A DNA stretch of 64,000 bases from GCA-003244245 sp050699875. Its GTDB lineage: Bacteria; Actinomycetota; Actinomycetes; Mycobacteriales; Pseudonocardiaceae. Made by a program: the position numbers and the translations under genes. The notes under the pieces were generated by a model that saw only the letters and a program-made list of their open reading frames with translations, was not told where the DNA came from and made no database searches. The stretch covers positions 1 to 64,000 of the forward strand of contig JBOHFX010000002.1 of NCBI GenBank assembly GCA_050699875.1. The letters are read 5' to 3'. Positions 17,870 to 27,329 of this stretch are shown here, piece after piece. Each line of letters begins with the position of its first letter. Within the stretch, counting starts at the first letter, position 1.

Positions 17870-17944
17870 GAGGTGCTGGCATGGCTGATCAGCCGCGGTC
17901 GCGGCCACGTGGTGGTGCAGCGGTATCACTCCAGCGAGCACTGA
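17870..17944 (+). pseudogene. Internally deleted DUF4396 fragment
   Basis: The stretch reads IGEVLAWLISRGRGHVVVQRYH before a stop at 17942-17944. The first five residues match the N-terminal part of the DUF4396 gene at 10349 and the rest matches its C-terminus, so about 100 codons are missing between. Both parental segments share TGATC at the junction point. It lies in the otherwise gene-free stretch 17710-18014, upstream of the chaperone island. Confidence 0.65.
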
Positions 17945-18014
17945 GCGCTGCTCGCCCAGGGAGCCCGATGGCAGCAGAGCCTCACTTGCGGGTTTGCGAT
18001 GGCACGATGGACCG

Positions 18015-18461
18015 ATGACCATCCCGGTTGCCGTCCACGTCACTGCTGACGTCCCGCCCGAGGACGCTGATCAGCTCCTCCATGACGTCCGTGCCCTCGG
18101 CCTCGAGCCGACGTTCAAGGCAGTCCCCGTGCGCCGGGGCGTTAGCGACCTTCTCTGGTTAGTTTTGCTGTACCTGCCGGTGAAGCCTTTCCTTGAGCAC
18201 CTTGCGCAGGAATTCGCCGACGACGCGTACGCACAGCTCAAAGCTCTCGTCGGCAAGGCGCTGCACGGTCGACGCGAACTACCGGACAGCAGGCGTGTGC
18301 TTGAGCTGCGGGACGAGACCGAAGGTCTTCGAGTCGAGTTGGAGTCCGACCTGCCGCTAGAGGCCTACCGCCAGCTGTTTGGGTTGGACCTGTCCAGCAC
18401 GCGGGGGCGGCTGCGTTACAACCGGAGCAAGAAAGAATGGCGCACCGAGCCCGACGAGTGA
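18015..18461 (+). CDS. Small protein with hydrophobic segment, first gene of island operon A
   Basis: A 148-residue protein I do not recognise. The first 45 residues look like a small alpha/beta domain. A hydrophobic stretch (DLLWLVLLYLPVKPFLEHL, about 47-65) could be a membrane helix or a buried helix, followed by an amphipathic helix and a charged beta-rich tail rich in Arg and Glu. It stops three bases before the start of the giant TPR protein, so it is translationally linked to the chaperone/protease operon. It may be a sensor or a membrane tether; this is conjecture. Confidence 0.7.
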   Translation: MTIPVAVHVTADVPPEDADQLLHDVRALGLEPTFKAVPVRRGVSDLLWLVLLYLPVKPFLEHLAQEFADDAYAQLKALVGKALHGRRELPDSRRVLELRDETEGLRVELESDLPLEAYRQLFGLDLSSTRGRLRYNRSKKEWRTEPDE

Positions 18462-18463
18462 CC

Positions 18464-21400
18464 ATGATGACCCCTTCCGAGCCGGCTCGGACCGTGGCCG
18501 AGGTGGCCCTCGCCCGAGGTGAGGGCCACCGAGTCGACGGGCAGCTGGAGGCTGCCGAACTTGCGTACTTCGAGGCAGCCTGTGAGGCGGGCTCAGCGTC
18601 CGAAGGAGCTGAAGCGGCCCGGCACGTCGTGATGCGGGCTCGAATCGGGCTCGGCCGGATCGAACTGATCAGGGGATCGCCGGATCGAGCACTCGGCTGG
18701 TTCCTTAATGCGTGCGACGCCGCTCCCGATGAATGGGAACCGCTTTACTGGCAAGGCTGCTCCCAGGGAAGGCTCGCTGATTACCGGGGAGCCGATCGAA
18801 GCTTAACGGCTGCATTACGTCTCAACCCGCGTGAGTCATCGATTGCCATCCAGAGGTCCTACGCTCGTTTCAAGATCGGGGATCTCGCTGCTGCCCTCGA
18901 GGACCTGCTGGCCGCGGAGGAGCAGGGTGGCCTCGACGATGCAGCCCTGCTTGTCCTGGTCTCGCTCCGTCTCGAGCAAGGAGAGTGGATGGAGGGGGAA
19001 AGAATACTGCGAACGCTGCTCGACAGAAACCCTTCCAGCGTCCGAGCGTGCGAGTTGATGGGTGTCACGCTGGAATTGCAGGCGAAACCAGAGGAAGCGC
19101 TCGGGTGGTACATGCGCGCGGCAGCGTTGGGCGATGTCTCGCCGTTGACCTGCGGCCGCGTCGGGATCCTGCACACCCATTTCGGTCATCCTGAGGTGGC
19201 TACGAAATGGTTACGGCGCGCCCGCCTGGCCAGACACCCCGATGATGGCGTGCTCTACCATTCCGGCTGGGCCTCGTTTCAGCTCGGCGACTTCCAAGAA
19301 AGCATTGACAACTGGGGAAAGCTTCAGAGTCGTCATTCCGGCCGGCAGCTCGAACATCTGCTCGGCACCGCGAAGCACGAGTTGGCTCGGGAGCGAATCG
19401 CGGTCGGGAATTACGATGCCGCACTGTCACTGCTGGAGGACTGTATCAGTTGCGACATTGGTGGCTTCGCGACGATTCGAGTCTTAGCCGAAGTGAGGCT
19501 ACGAATAGCGGCACGGGTACTCGCCGACAGGGGTCGGGAAGGGCACGACGCAGCGAAGGACCACCTCCGGGCCGCCGCCGCGTTGGTATCCGATGACTAC
19601 CGTTTCCCTTTCTTCCTCGCTCTCATGGAATGGGCTGACGGTGACCCATCGACAGCCCTACCGCTGTTGAAACGCGCCTGCGACCATGAGGGGGTTAGCC
19701 GGCCGGCCCGGCTAACAGTAGTGCGTTGTGCTCTGGAAGCTGGTGATGCGATCACTGCTGAGGGGGAATTGCTCCGCGTCGCCGACCGGCCTGGCCAGCA
19801 TGTACGGCGCCTTGCCCGCTGTCTAGGAGCCGGCCGCTGGTCGGAAGCAGCTGATCTGCTGCTTGCCGGAGAGGAACCTGATCTGGCAGCGGCGTTGATG
19901 GGTCACTGCCTCATCCACGCCGGTCGGTGTACCGAGGTCGACCTGTCGTCCCGGCCAGGAGCCCGCGCCGGGTTGCTGCACGGCTTGGCGTCCGCGGCGC
20001 GAGGAGAACTCGACGAGGCGAGGTCCATTCTGGCAGCGGTAACCACGGCGCGCCCCGATCTGCCGGCAGCCAGCGCCGGGCTTGCCCACGTCGAACGCTT
20101 GCTCGCCATTCGTGCCGTTGAGGCGGGATCGTGGCAGGACGCGGCCGGGATGCTGGCGGGCTCGTCGCCCGCTGACGGGCGGCTTGCGCCGGCACCGTTG
20201 CTAGAAGGGCTCATCCTGCTGGTGGCCGGGCGGAGGCGGCAGGCAGGCTCCTATTTGGAGGAGGTCCTCCGAAGAAACCCGGCCGACAACCGGGTGCTCC
20301 ATGCGGTCACCGCCTTGTGGCTCAACGGCGGGCAAGAGTCGGTCTCGGTCCCGGCCGGCATCGCGGCGCTAGCCGCGGTCATGAACGACGAGGTTTTCTG
20401 GGAACGATTCCGGTCGAGCGCGGCGTCTCGGTACCGGGCCGCGATACCACCAGCGGCGCTCGCGGATTGCCGCCGGCACACCGAACGCCACGCATATGCG
20501 CAAGCGGGCCCGAGTTACGAGCTGCTCTTGTTGCGGGAGATGGCCGCCGCCGGTCTGCTAGGCGAGCTAGGTGGCTTCCCCTCCGCGGACGATGGTCTCC
20601 TGGTCTGCGGACCTTTCATGATCTCGCTGTTGGGCCTGCAGGGCGCGTGGGGGGAGTTCGTCGCTCGTGAACCGGCACCCGACGATTCCCGATCTGACCG
20701 GTGGCGGCAGCTGCGTCAGTTGTTCTCGGGTCTCGGGGTGGCGACCGCCCTCCTTGCAGCGGAGCGGCCGGAGGAGGCGCTTGCCGCTCTGGATGCGGTG
20801 GCTTGCGAGCGTTGCCGGTTGGCCACTGCGCCGGAGGGATACCCGAAGGTCTGCGCTGCAGCATGTCCGGACTTCGACGCTCGCCACCCCAGCTACGCCC
20901 ACCTGCTCGGCAAAGGTCAGCGCCTCGCCGAGGACGCAGCGCGGCTGTCGATCACTGCCCAGCTCGCCGTGGCGCGGCGAGTGGTGGCCTCGGACCCCGA
21001 CGATGTCGGTACCACCGTCCGCCTCTGGGCCGACGCCATCAGGGCCGCTGCCATCGTGGGGGCCCAGGAGCAGACCCAACGCCATATCGCCGACACCGCG
21101 CTCGGCCGGGTCAAATCCCTTGACAAGGCAGAGCGCCTCGGAGCAGCGATCAAGCTGGTGGAGGCGGCGCAGCAGGTGCTTCCCGACTCACCGGCGCGGG
21201 AGGAGCTGCACAGCGAACTTGGGCAGCTCCTCTGCGATCGGGGCGTGGCCGCGGCAAACGACGGCCGTCTAGAACCTGCACTCAGCGACCTGCGCCGCGC
21301 GGCACGCTTCAGCCCGCATTCGGCCAGGCCGCTGGTCAACCTGTCGCTGGCCTTGCAGCGGCTCGCTGATCAGCGACGTGACCTGGGCGATCGCGTGGGA

Positions 21401-21688
21401 GAATACGAATCGTTGCGGGAAGCGAAACGTATGCTTGAGGGCGCTGCTGCGGAGCTGTCCGGCAGCCCGGAGTTTGAACAGCAGCTGGTCTCGGTGCGCA
21501 AGGAGCTACGAACGGTGTGCAATCGCTGGGCCCTAGGCTTGGCGGCCGCAGCCCGATACAGGGAGGCGCTTGAAGTCTTGGATCAAGGGCTGGTTGAACT
21601 TCCGGACGATGTCGAGCTTCGCCATAGCCGGCAGACCGTCCAGAGGTACGCCACACCGCTGCGAGACCGCGGACGAGCGGGATCCTGA
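18464..21688 (+). CDS. Giant TPR protein of the chaperone island
   Basis: A 1074-residue protein made mostly of tetratricopeptide-like helical pairs (for example RALGWFLNACDAAPDEWEPLYWQG and ALEDLLAAEEQGGLDDAALLVL). Near residue 790 it carries a Cys cluster, CERC and later CAAAC, followed by a helical region that is clearly related to the C-terminal third of the next protein (shared pattern of a Cys-rich knuckle, then long helices ending in a DLRRA-type TPR). Two ATGs (18464, 18467) lie just after the previous stop. Likely a scaffold for Hsp70 clients or partners; no enzyme motif is seen. Confidence 0.85.
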   Translation: MMTPSEPARTVAEVALARGEGHRVDGQLEAAELAYFEAACEAGSASEGAEAARHVVMRARIGLGRIELIRGSPDRALGWFLNACDAAPDEWEPLYWQGCSQGRLADYRGADRSLTAALRLNPRESSIAIQRSYARFKIGDLAAALEDLLAAEEQGGLDDAALLVLVSLRLEQGEWMEGERILRTLLDRNPSSVRACELMGVTLELQAKPEEALGWYMRAAALGDVSPLTCGRVGILHTHFGHPEVATKWLRRARLARHPDDGVLYHSGWASFQLGDFQESIDNWGKLQSRHSGRQLEHLLGTAKHELARERIAVGNYDAALSLLEDCISCDIGGFATIRVLAEVRLRIAARVLADRGREGHDAAKDHLRAAAALVSDDYRFPFFLALMEWADGDPSTALPLLKRACDHEGVSRPARLTVVRCALEAGDAITAEGELLRVADRPGQHVRRLARCLGAGRWSEAADLLLAGEEPDLAAALMGHCLIHAGRCTEVDLSSRPGARAGLLHGLASAARGELDEARSILAAVTTARPDLPAASAGLAHVERLLAIRAVEAGSWQDAAGMLAGSSPADGRLAPAPLLEGLILLVAGRRRQAGSYLEEVLRRNPADNRVLHAVTALWLNGGQESVSVPAGIAALAAVMNDEVFWERFRSSAASRYRAAIPPAALADCRRHTERHAYAQAGPSYELLLLREMAAAGLLGELGGFPSADDGLLVCGPFMISLLGLQGAWGEFVAREPAPDDSRSDRWRQLRQLFSGLGVATALLAAERPEEALAALDAVACERCRLATAPEGYPKVCAAACPDFDARHPSYAHLLGKGQRLAEDAARLSITAQLAVARRVVASDPDDVGTTVRLWADAIRAAAIVGAQEQTQRHIADTALGRVKSLDKAERLGAAIKLVEAAQQVLPDSPAREELHSELGQLLCDRGVAAANDGRLEPALSDLRRAARFSPHSARPLVNLSLALQRLADQRRDLGDRVGEYESLREAKRMLEGAAAELSGSPEFEQQLVSVRKELRTVCNRWALGLAAAARYREALEVLDQGLVELPDDVELRHSRQTVQRYATPLRDRGRAGS

Positions 21689-21691
21689 TCG

Positions 21692-24600
21692 ATGGCGAGC
21701 GAACGGGGCGCAGAGGCGCTCGAGGAGCTGAGGATCCGTTTCCGACACATTGGCGGCAACCGGTACCTCGTGCTCGCCAACGGCCCCGCCTCGGCGGTCG
21801 ACGTCATCGCCTGGCGCCCCCCGTTCAGCTACGCGGAGAGGCTGGATGAGCTGTTCTCCGAAGCGTTCGGTCAAACGGCCCCGAGCAGCAGCGTCAGCCC
21901 GATCGACTCCCGCCTCACCGAATTGGGACGTGAGTTGTTCACAGCCCTCCTCCCGACCCCGATCCGGGACTGTCTCGCGGCCAGCAAAGGCATCGCCGAG
22001 GTCGAAGGCTGCGAGCTTCGGCTGCGCTTCGACCTACCAGCCACGCTGAGCGACCTGCCGGTGGAGATCTTATGTCCCCCGCTGGACGACAAGATAGGGC
22101 GCGCTCTGGCGTTGAACGCGAGCCTGTCCGTGGTCCGCTCGGTGCAAGTGACCCAGAGGACTCCACGGCTGCCGGAACCACAGGACGACCGGGAGCCACT
22201 GTCCATCCTGGTTGTGGGGGCGTCTCCCCCCGGCTGGCAAACCCTCAAGGTCAGCGCTGAGGTCGCCCAACTCAAGAAAGCCCTGAGGGGTTTCACCGCG
22301 GCCGAGGGAGCGGATCTCGAATTCCTGGGGGCGGGACGGGACAGCGTGGGTCCGCCCACCCTCGCCGAACTCGCCAAGAGGGTGAGGAAGCGGGGAAACC
22401 CCCTGGCGGTCCTGCTGATCGCCCACGGTGAGACCAGCCCGGACCAGGGTCAGGCGTGCGTCGTCCTGGAGGACGACAACGGATCGGCCCACCGCGTCCG
22501 CGCTGATATCCTGGCAGGGACCCTGGGTAACTCGCGTCGGGTGCGCCTGGTCGTCCTCAACCTCTGCGTCGGGGCCAAGGTCGTGAGCGGAGAGCCGCTC
22601 TCCGGTGTTGCACAGGCACTGATCAGTAACCGGATCCCCGCAGTCGTGGGCATGTCAACTGCGGTCACCGATGAGGCGGCCTCGCGTTTCACCGCTCCAC
22701 TGTTTCGCGCACTGTGTAATAACGAGACGATCGACGAGGCCGTCCAGTTGGCCCGGCACCAGATGGAGGACATCCGAGCGGACACTCGGATCGAGTGGTG
22801 CGCACCCGTGCTGTGCATGGTGGACGGGTGCTCCCGTGGCCAGCTCTTCAAGGTCACCAGCGCTCATCCAGACGATCCACTGCGGGACGGCCTTGAGGCC
22901 ACAAAACGCGTCAGGGACAATCCTGTCTCAGCGAATCTAGCCCCTGCGGCATTCTTCCGTCGAGCTATGGGGGACTGGGAGAAGGTACTGGGCCTGGCCG
23001 TTCACGGTCAGGAGAACACAAGCGACAAACAGCATCAAGCGCTCTTCAAAAGGTTGGAGCAAGAGGCCTGTATCGAGCTGGCTATTCAGCACATTGACGA
23101 TCTGTGCCTCGGCCTGGCAAGCGATCCCCCCAAAGCGAAAATTGCACTGCCAGACCTACTAGGCGTGCCCACGCCGATCGTGAACCGACTCAAGGTGGAG
23201 GTCGCGCAGGCGAACGAGCGTCGCCTGCTTCACGAGCGTTATGAGGAAGGGCTGGCAGCGCAGCGCAAGGAGGATTGGCCGACGGCTGTCGAGCAGTTCG
23301 AGATATTCCGCACGCTCGATTATCGCGATGGGAGGCAACGGCTGGCCTATGCCGCGGGTCGGCTCGCCGAGGATGAGGGACGCTGGGCCGATGCCCGGGA
23401 CGCTTACGGGGAAGTCGGCGAGCTGCCCAACGCCGACACCGGCCGGCGAAAGACGTACGCGCAGGGGCGGGCAGCCGAGCTGGACGGTGAGTGGTCCCAG
23501 GCCGCCGACGCCTATGTGTTGCTGCGGACCGGTTATCGCGACCGTGACGAGCGGCTACCCTACGCGCGGGGCCGGTCGGCGGAGCTGACCGCGGACTGGC
23601 CGGGGGTTCTCTCGGCTTTCGATCTGTTGAAGGATACCCACCTTGACGTTGCCCTGCGACGTGGATACGCCAACGCGCGGGTGGCTGAGGGCGAGAACGC
23701 GTGGACCACGGTGATCGAGGTGTTGGCCGGACTCGACGCTGGCTTCCACGACGGCGACCTCGGCCGGCTGCGCAGCTACGCCGAGGCCCGCGTGGCCGAG
23801 GAGGACGAGCACTGGGACCGGGCAGCCGGGATCTACCAAACCCTCGGCACCGGCCAGCGCGACGTGGCCACCCGCTGGCCTTATGCTGCGGGCCGGGGGG
23901 CGCAGGCACGAGCCCAGTGGGACGCTGCGGTCGAAGCCTACCGGCAGGTGCCTGATGGCTACCTCGACGTCATAGATCGCCTGCCCTATGTAACGGCCCG
24001 TCACGGGGAGGAAGCGGGCCAGTGGGAGGTCGTCGTCGGTGCCTACCAGGCCATCCCGGAGTATTCAGACACCGCTGAGCGCTTTCCGTACGCGCGGGCC
24101 TGCCTGGCGGCGAGCACGCACGATTGGAACGAGGTGATCGAGGCCCTCGCCGGGTCAGCCCAGGTGGCCGTAGACCTGCGCGAGGCGGCCGGGCTCCTCG
24201 GCGGCTACGCCTGCGGCCGGGTGGCGGAGGAAGCCTGCCAATGGGTAGGGGCCGCCGAGGCCTACCGGGCATGCGGCCAATTCCGGGACGCGCCGGCGCG
24301 CGCAATGTACATGGAAGGCCGGCACCTTGGGGACAGCGCAGACTGGACTGCGGCTCTGGCCGCATATGAGTCGGTTGCTCACGAGCTAGCCGAGGCCCAC
24401 CAGGCGGCCAGCCGGCTGAGGGAGCTTCGCGACGCCCTGCCCTGGCTGGATGGGCTGCCTCGCCGCAGCTTCGCAGAGGATCCCGCCACTCCCACATACC
24501 TCGCATCCCCATACCAGACGCTGCGAGCCGCGGACATCACGCCGAGTTCCACAGCACAGGAGGTCATGGACGCGTCGTTCGTTCTGATGGCCAACGACCT

Positions 24601-26482
24601 GTGGAACCCCGAGGTGCGAATGGCGTGGGAACGGCTGCGCTCGCGTCCCGAGCGTCTGGAGGTCGACGCCCTCCTCTACCGGCTGGCCGACGGGCCGGCC
24701 CTGTCCCGCGCGCAACGCGACCTCGAAACCGGTCCGCCCGGCGAGCTGCTCTCCCACTTGCAGAGCAAACTCGATCCCGACTCGCCCCTGTTCGCGCTGC
24801 TGTCGGGCCAGCGTGACGCGGCGATCGCGGAGTGGGAAGGACGCCTTCACAAAGATCTCAGCGCAAGTGGTGTGGCCCATGCTCTGGCCGTTGCGTGGAC
24901 CTGGTATGCGATCGAACGCGGGAACGTCGGGCAGCACGAGGACGCGGCGCGGGGTTGGGAGCGGGCCATCGCCTACTGGGGCCGCGTCCTCAGTGACGAC
25001 CCGTACTGGGCGTCGTGGCGTGGCCAGCGAGCCGCCTGTTACCAGTTCGCGGTCTCGGCGGCAGACTTGTCGCGCGCGCGTCACGCGGTGGTCGACTGGT
25101 TGTCCGATCGGCTGGCTGAGGTGGCCAACCGGTCCCGCCTCGACGGTCAGGTCGAGCACGCGGAGCGCTATGGCCGGCTGCGGCTGGCGCTGGCGGTGGA
25201 GATGGCCGCCGGGCGCACCCTCGCCGGCACGGGTGGGGTGGCCGGAGACGCCGAATCGACGACCTCGGCGTATGGTCCGCTGTTCGTCCGCCTCCACCCG
25301 GAGTTGCGCGCCCCCCTGGGCCACCTGGTGGTCCGGCTCGATGCGGAGGAGGGCGGGGCGGGTTTCCGGCTGCGCTGCGCGTTCTCCGAGCTCGCCGAGG
25401 CCACCGTGCTGTTGGAGCAGAACCGGCCGGAACGAGCGGTCGAGGCCTTGCGCGGCCTCCATCAGGTCGCCTTCAAGGACCTGCCGGCCGACTGCGGCCA
25501 CGAGTTGAGCGCGGGCGGGACGGGCTGCGCCGAATGCGCAGAGTTCGCCGAACGCAACCCCGGCCACGCGGGTCTGTCTCATCGCCGCACCCGGTTTCTC
25601 CGGGATGCGGTCGACCTCGCCACCCGCGCATTCCTCGCCAAGGCGCAAGCGGCGCTGGTCGACGGCCGCCCAGGGCTGGACACTGCGCTACAGCACTGGC
25701 GGGAAGCGATCGAGGTGGCCGCCAACGTCGGTGACTCGGTGCGCATCAAGCAGGCCATCGTTCCGGTGGCGCTGGGCCGGGCCGACCTGCTCAGGGACGA
25801 GCACTGGGGTACGCGGCTGGCAGACGACCGGATGACCGACGCCATCGACCTCGTCATCGCCGCCCGGCAGCTGGTCGGAAACGTGGACGCGGGTCAGCTC
25901 ACGGCCAAAGAGGCCGAGCTGCTTACCACCCGGGGGGTCTGGCGTGGCTGCTGGTGCTACGAGTACGACGAGCCCAGCTTCGAGCGGGGCGTCGATGACC
26001 TGCGGCACGCGCTGACGCTTAACCCCGACTCCCTCGACACCCGGGACAACCTCGCCCATGGACTCATCTACTGGGCACAAAGCTTGCACCACCAGTCAAA
26101 TACCGCTCAGCAGCTGGGCCTGCTCGATGAGGCGCTCTCGATCGTTCACGAGGGGCTGCTGCGGACTCCGAACTACATTCCGTTCGGCGCTGTGCTCGCT
26201 GAGGTTCTCGGTGAGTTCGAGCAATGGTGTTTTGACGAACTGACCGACGAAGAGTTGGACCGGCGGCTCCGCGAGCGTTCCACGGTCTCCGCTGCGGACG
26301 GGCCGACCAAAGCCGCGCAGCTCATCGGCCAGGCCGATCGAGAGATCGAGGAGCGTCCCGTCGCCAGCCTACTCAACCTGATCGCCGCAGTCCGCTCCCA
26401 TGCCAGCGCGGCGGTCCGGGCGAGGCTCAGCAACGCGGTCACCCAGCTGTCAGCCCGGCCGGAGTGGAGCACAGGATGCTGA
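21692..26482 (+). CDS. CHAT-caspase / TPR-like / J-like multidomain protein
   Basis: A 1596-residue protein. An N-terminal CHAT (caspase-like) protease domain spans about 1-395, with its dyad visible: His245 in LLIAHGET and Cys292 in VVLNLCVGA. A linker leads to about eight 37-residue repeats (about 510-880) with the recurring pattern YAxGRxAE...W..A...Y...GYRD, a distinctive TPR-like array. At about 938-1000 is a J-like segment (SPYQTLRAADITPSS..., ending EVDALLYRL) without an HPD motif. The C-terminal third has a Cys/His cluster (about 1268-1295) and TPR helices related to the preceding gene. CHAT proteases act in bacterial immunity and death pathways; activation by the co-encoded Hsp70 machinery is inference. 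Confidence 0.88.
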   Translation: MASERGAEALEELRIRFRHIGGNRYLVLANGPASAVDVIAWRPPFSYAERLDELFSEAFGQTAPSSSVSPIDSRLTELGRELFTALLPTPIRDCLAASKGIAEVEGCELRLRFDLPATLSDLPVEILCPPLDDKIGRALALNASLSVVRSVQVTQRTPRLPEPQDDREPLSILVVGASPPGWQTLKVSAEVAQLKKALRGFTAAEGADLEFLGAGRDSVGPPTLAELAKRVRKRGNPLAVLLIAHGETSPDQGQACVVLEDDNGSAHRVRADILAGTLGNSRRVRLVVLNLCVGAKVVSGEPLSGVAQALISNRIPAVVGMSTAVTDEAASRFTAPLFRALCNNETIDEAVQLARHQMEDIRADTRIEWCAPVLCMVDGCSRGQLFKVTSAHPDDPLRDGLEATKRVRDNPVSANLAPAAFFRRAMGDWEKVLGLAVHGQENTSDKQHQALFKRLEQEACIELAIQHIDDLCLGLASDPPKAKIALPDLLGVPTPIVNRLKVEVAQANERRLLHERYEEGLAAQRKEDWPTAVEQFEIFRTLDYRDGRQRLAYAAGRLAEDEGRWADARDAYGEVGELPNADTGRRKTYAQGRAAELDGEWSQAADAYVLLRTGYRDRDERLPYARGRSAELTADWPGVLSAFDLLKDTHLDVALRRGYANARVAEGENAWTTVIEVLAGLDAGFHDGDLGRLRSYAEARVAEEDEHWDRAAGIYQTLGTGQRDVATRWPYAAGRGAQARAQWDAAVEAYRQVPDGYLDVIDRLPYVTARHGEEAGQWEVVVGAYQAIPEYSDTAERFPYARACLAASTHDWNEVIEALAGSAQVAVDLREAAGLLGGYACGRVAEEACQWVGAAEAYRACGQFRDAPARAMYMEGRHLGDSADWTAALAAYESVAHELAEAHQAASRLRELRDALPWLDGLPRRSFAEDPATPTYLASPYQTLRAADITPSSTAQEVMDASFVLMANDLWNPEVRMAWERLRSRPERLEVDALLYRLADGPALSRAQRDLETGPPGELLSHLQSKLDPDSPLFALLSGQRDAAIAEWEGRLHKDLSASGVAHALAVAWTWYAIERGNVGQHEDAARGWERAIAYWGRVLSDDPYWASWRGQRAACYQFAVSAADLSRARHAVVDWLSDRLAEVANRSRLDGQVEHAERYGRLRLALAVEMAAGRTLAGTGGVAGDAESTTSAYGPLFVRLHPELRAPLGHLVVRLDAEEGGAGFRLRCAFSELAEATVLLEQNRPERAVEALRGLHQVAFKDLPADCGHELSAGGTGCAECAEFAERNPGHAGLSHRRTRFLRDAVDLATRAFLAKAQAALVDGRPGLDTALQHWREAIEVAANVGDSVRIKQAIVPVALGRADLLRDEHWGTRLADDRMTDAIDLVIAARQLVGNVDAGQLTAKEAELLTTRGVWRGCWCYEYDEPSFERGVDDLRHALTLNPDSLDTRDNLAHGLIYWAQSLHHQSNTAQQLGLLDEALSIVHEGLLRTPNYIPFGAVLAEVLGEFEQWCFDELTDEELDRRLRERSTVSAADGPTKAAQLIGQADREIEERPVASLLNLIAAVRSHASAAVRARLSNAVTQLSARPEWSTGC

Positions 26483-26895
26483 AGGACCCGCAAGCCGGTG
26501 AGGATAGCGGCTCCCCGTACGACATTCTCGCGGAGGCCGGCGTCGGCCCGAGCTCGAGCATGCAGGACATCCGCGACGCCTCCTACCACTTCATGGAACA
26601 AGACCGCTGGGGTTCGGAGGTGCGCGGCGCGTGGGACGAGTTGCGCACGCTCGAGCGGCGGCTTGCGGTGGACTTCCTGCTCTACGACATCGACATCGGC
26701 GTCGAGGCGTCCAGCGCCCGGCGGGCCGTCCTAGCCGAACTCCGGCAGCAGCGCAGGACGAACCCGGCCGAGCTGTGTGACCTTGACGGGGAGTTTCACG
26801 AGATCACACTCGACTCTCTCGCCGCCCCGGGCATTGCTGCCTTCGATCAACCCCCGCCGCTTCCCGGCCCGGACATCGTGGAGTTCGACCGGTGA
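26476..26895 (+). CDS. Free-standing J-like co-chaperone (no HPD)
   Basis: A 139-residue acidic protein. Residues from about 14-75 (SPYDILAEAGVGPSSSMQDI, then a helix ending AVDFLLYDI) are the close match of the J-like segment of the upstream CHAT protein and resemble a J domain by helix pattern. The HPD tripeptide that stimulates Hsp70 ATPase is absent. The ATG at 26476 overlaps the CHAT stop; an in-frame ATG at 26464 is possible. The stop overlaps the GrpE-like start by four bases, tying it to the Hsp70 set. Confidence 0.75.
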   Translation: MLKDPQAGEDSGSPYDILAEAGVGPSSSMQDIRDASYHFMEQDRWGSEVRGAWDELRTLERRLAVDFLLYDIDIGVEASSARRAVLAELRQQRRTNPAELCDLDGEFHEITLDSLAAPGIAAFDQPPPLPGPDIVEFDR

Positions 26896-27329
26896 GTGAA
26901 GATCTGGATCGCGACGGGATGCAAAAGATTCTCGACATGCTCGACTATTCCACCGAGCTCTCCGAGCAGCGCGCAGAACACCGTCGTGAGATGTCAGGGC
27001 TGCTCCTGTCGTTGCTGGACGTCATGGACTCCTTCGACCGCCTACTCGGCGAGGATCCCGGTGCGGCCGAGGTTGGGGTGACCCGCACCTGCCGGCTCAT
27101 CGCCCGCCAGCTCAACGCCGCGCTTGAGGATGTCGGGGTGCGGGCCACGCACCCGGTGGGAGCTGCGGTAGACCCGCGGGTGCACCAGGTGGTCGCCGTC
27201 CAACCGGCGCCGGCCTCCCGGAGCGGCATCGTTGTCGAGGTGATCCAGCGGGGCTATGAATGGCATGGCGGGGTACTGCGACCCGCCCAAGTGATCATTG
27301 GCCGGTCGGGTGAGGAGGACTCCGGATGA
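26892..27329 (+). CDS. GrpE-like nucleotide exchange factor
   Basis: A 145-residue GrpE-family protein. The N-terminal part is a helix and short coiled coil (LLLSLLDVMDSFDRLL), followed by the compact beta domain with the GrpE signature VVEVIQRGYEWHGGVLRPAQVII. It is shorter than housekeeping GrpE (about 180-220 residues) because the long N-terminal coiled coil is reduced. GTG start overlaps the previous stop (GTGA) and its own stop overlaps the Hsp70 start (ATGA), so stoichiometric coupling with that Hsp70 is expected. It would exchange ADP on the neighbouring Hsp70. Confidence 0.85.
   Translation: MSEDLDRDGMQKILDMLDYSTELSEQRAEHRREMSGLLLSLLDVMDSFDRLLGEDPGAAEVGVTRTCRLIARQLNAALEDVGVRATHPVGAAVDPRVHQVVAVQPAPASRSGIVVEVIQRGYEWHGGVLRPAQVIIGRSGEEDSG

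Noticed and set aside
17710..18014. HspR (HAIR) or HrcA (CIRCE) operator before the chaperone operon
   Set aside because: Neither CTTGAGT-N7-ACTCAAG nor the CIRCE dyad is present here or in 43720-43951, so control by the general heat-shock repressors is not supported.
24386..25648. A 420-codon minus-strand frame
   Set aside because: Antisense to the CHAT/TPR protein, whose repeats and J-like segment are clear in the plus frame.
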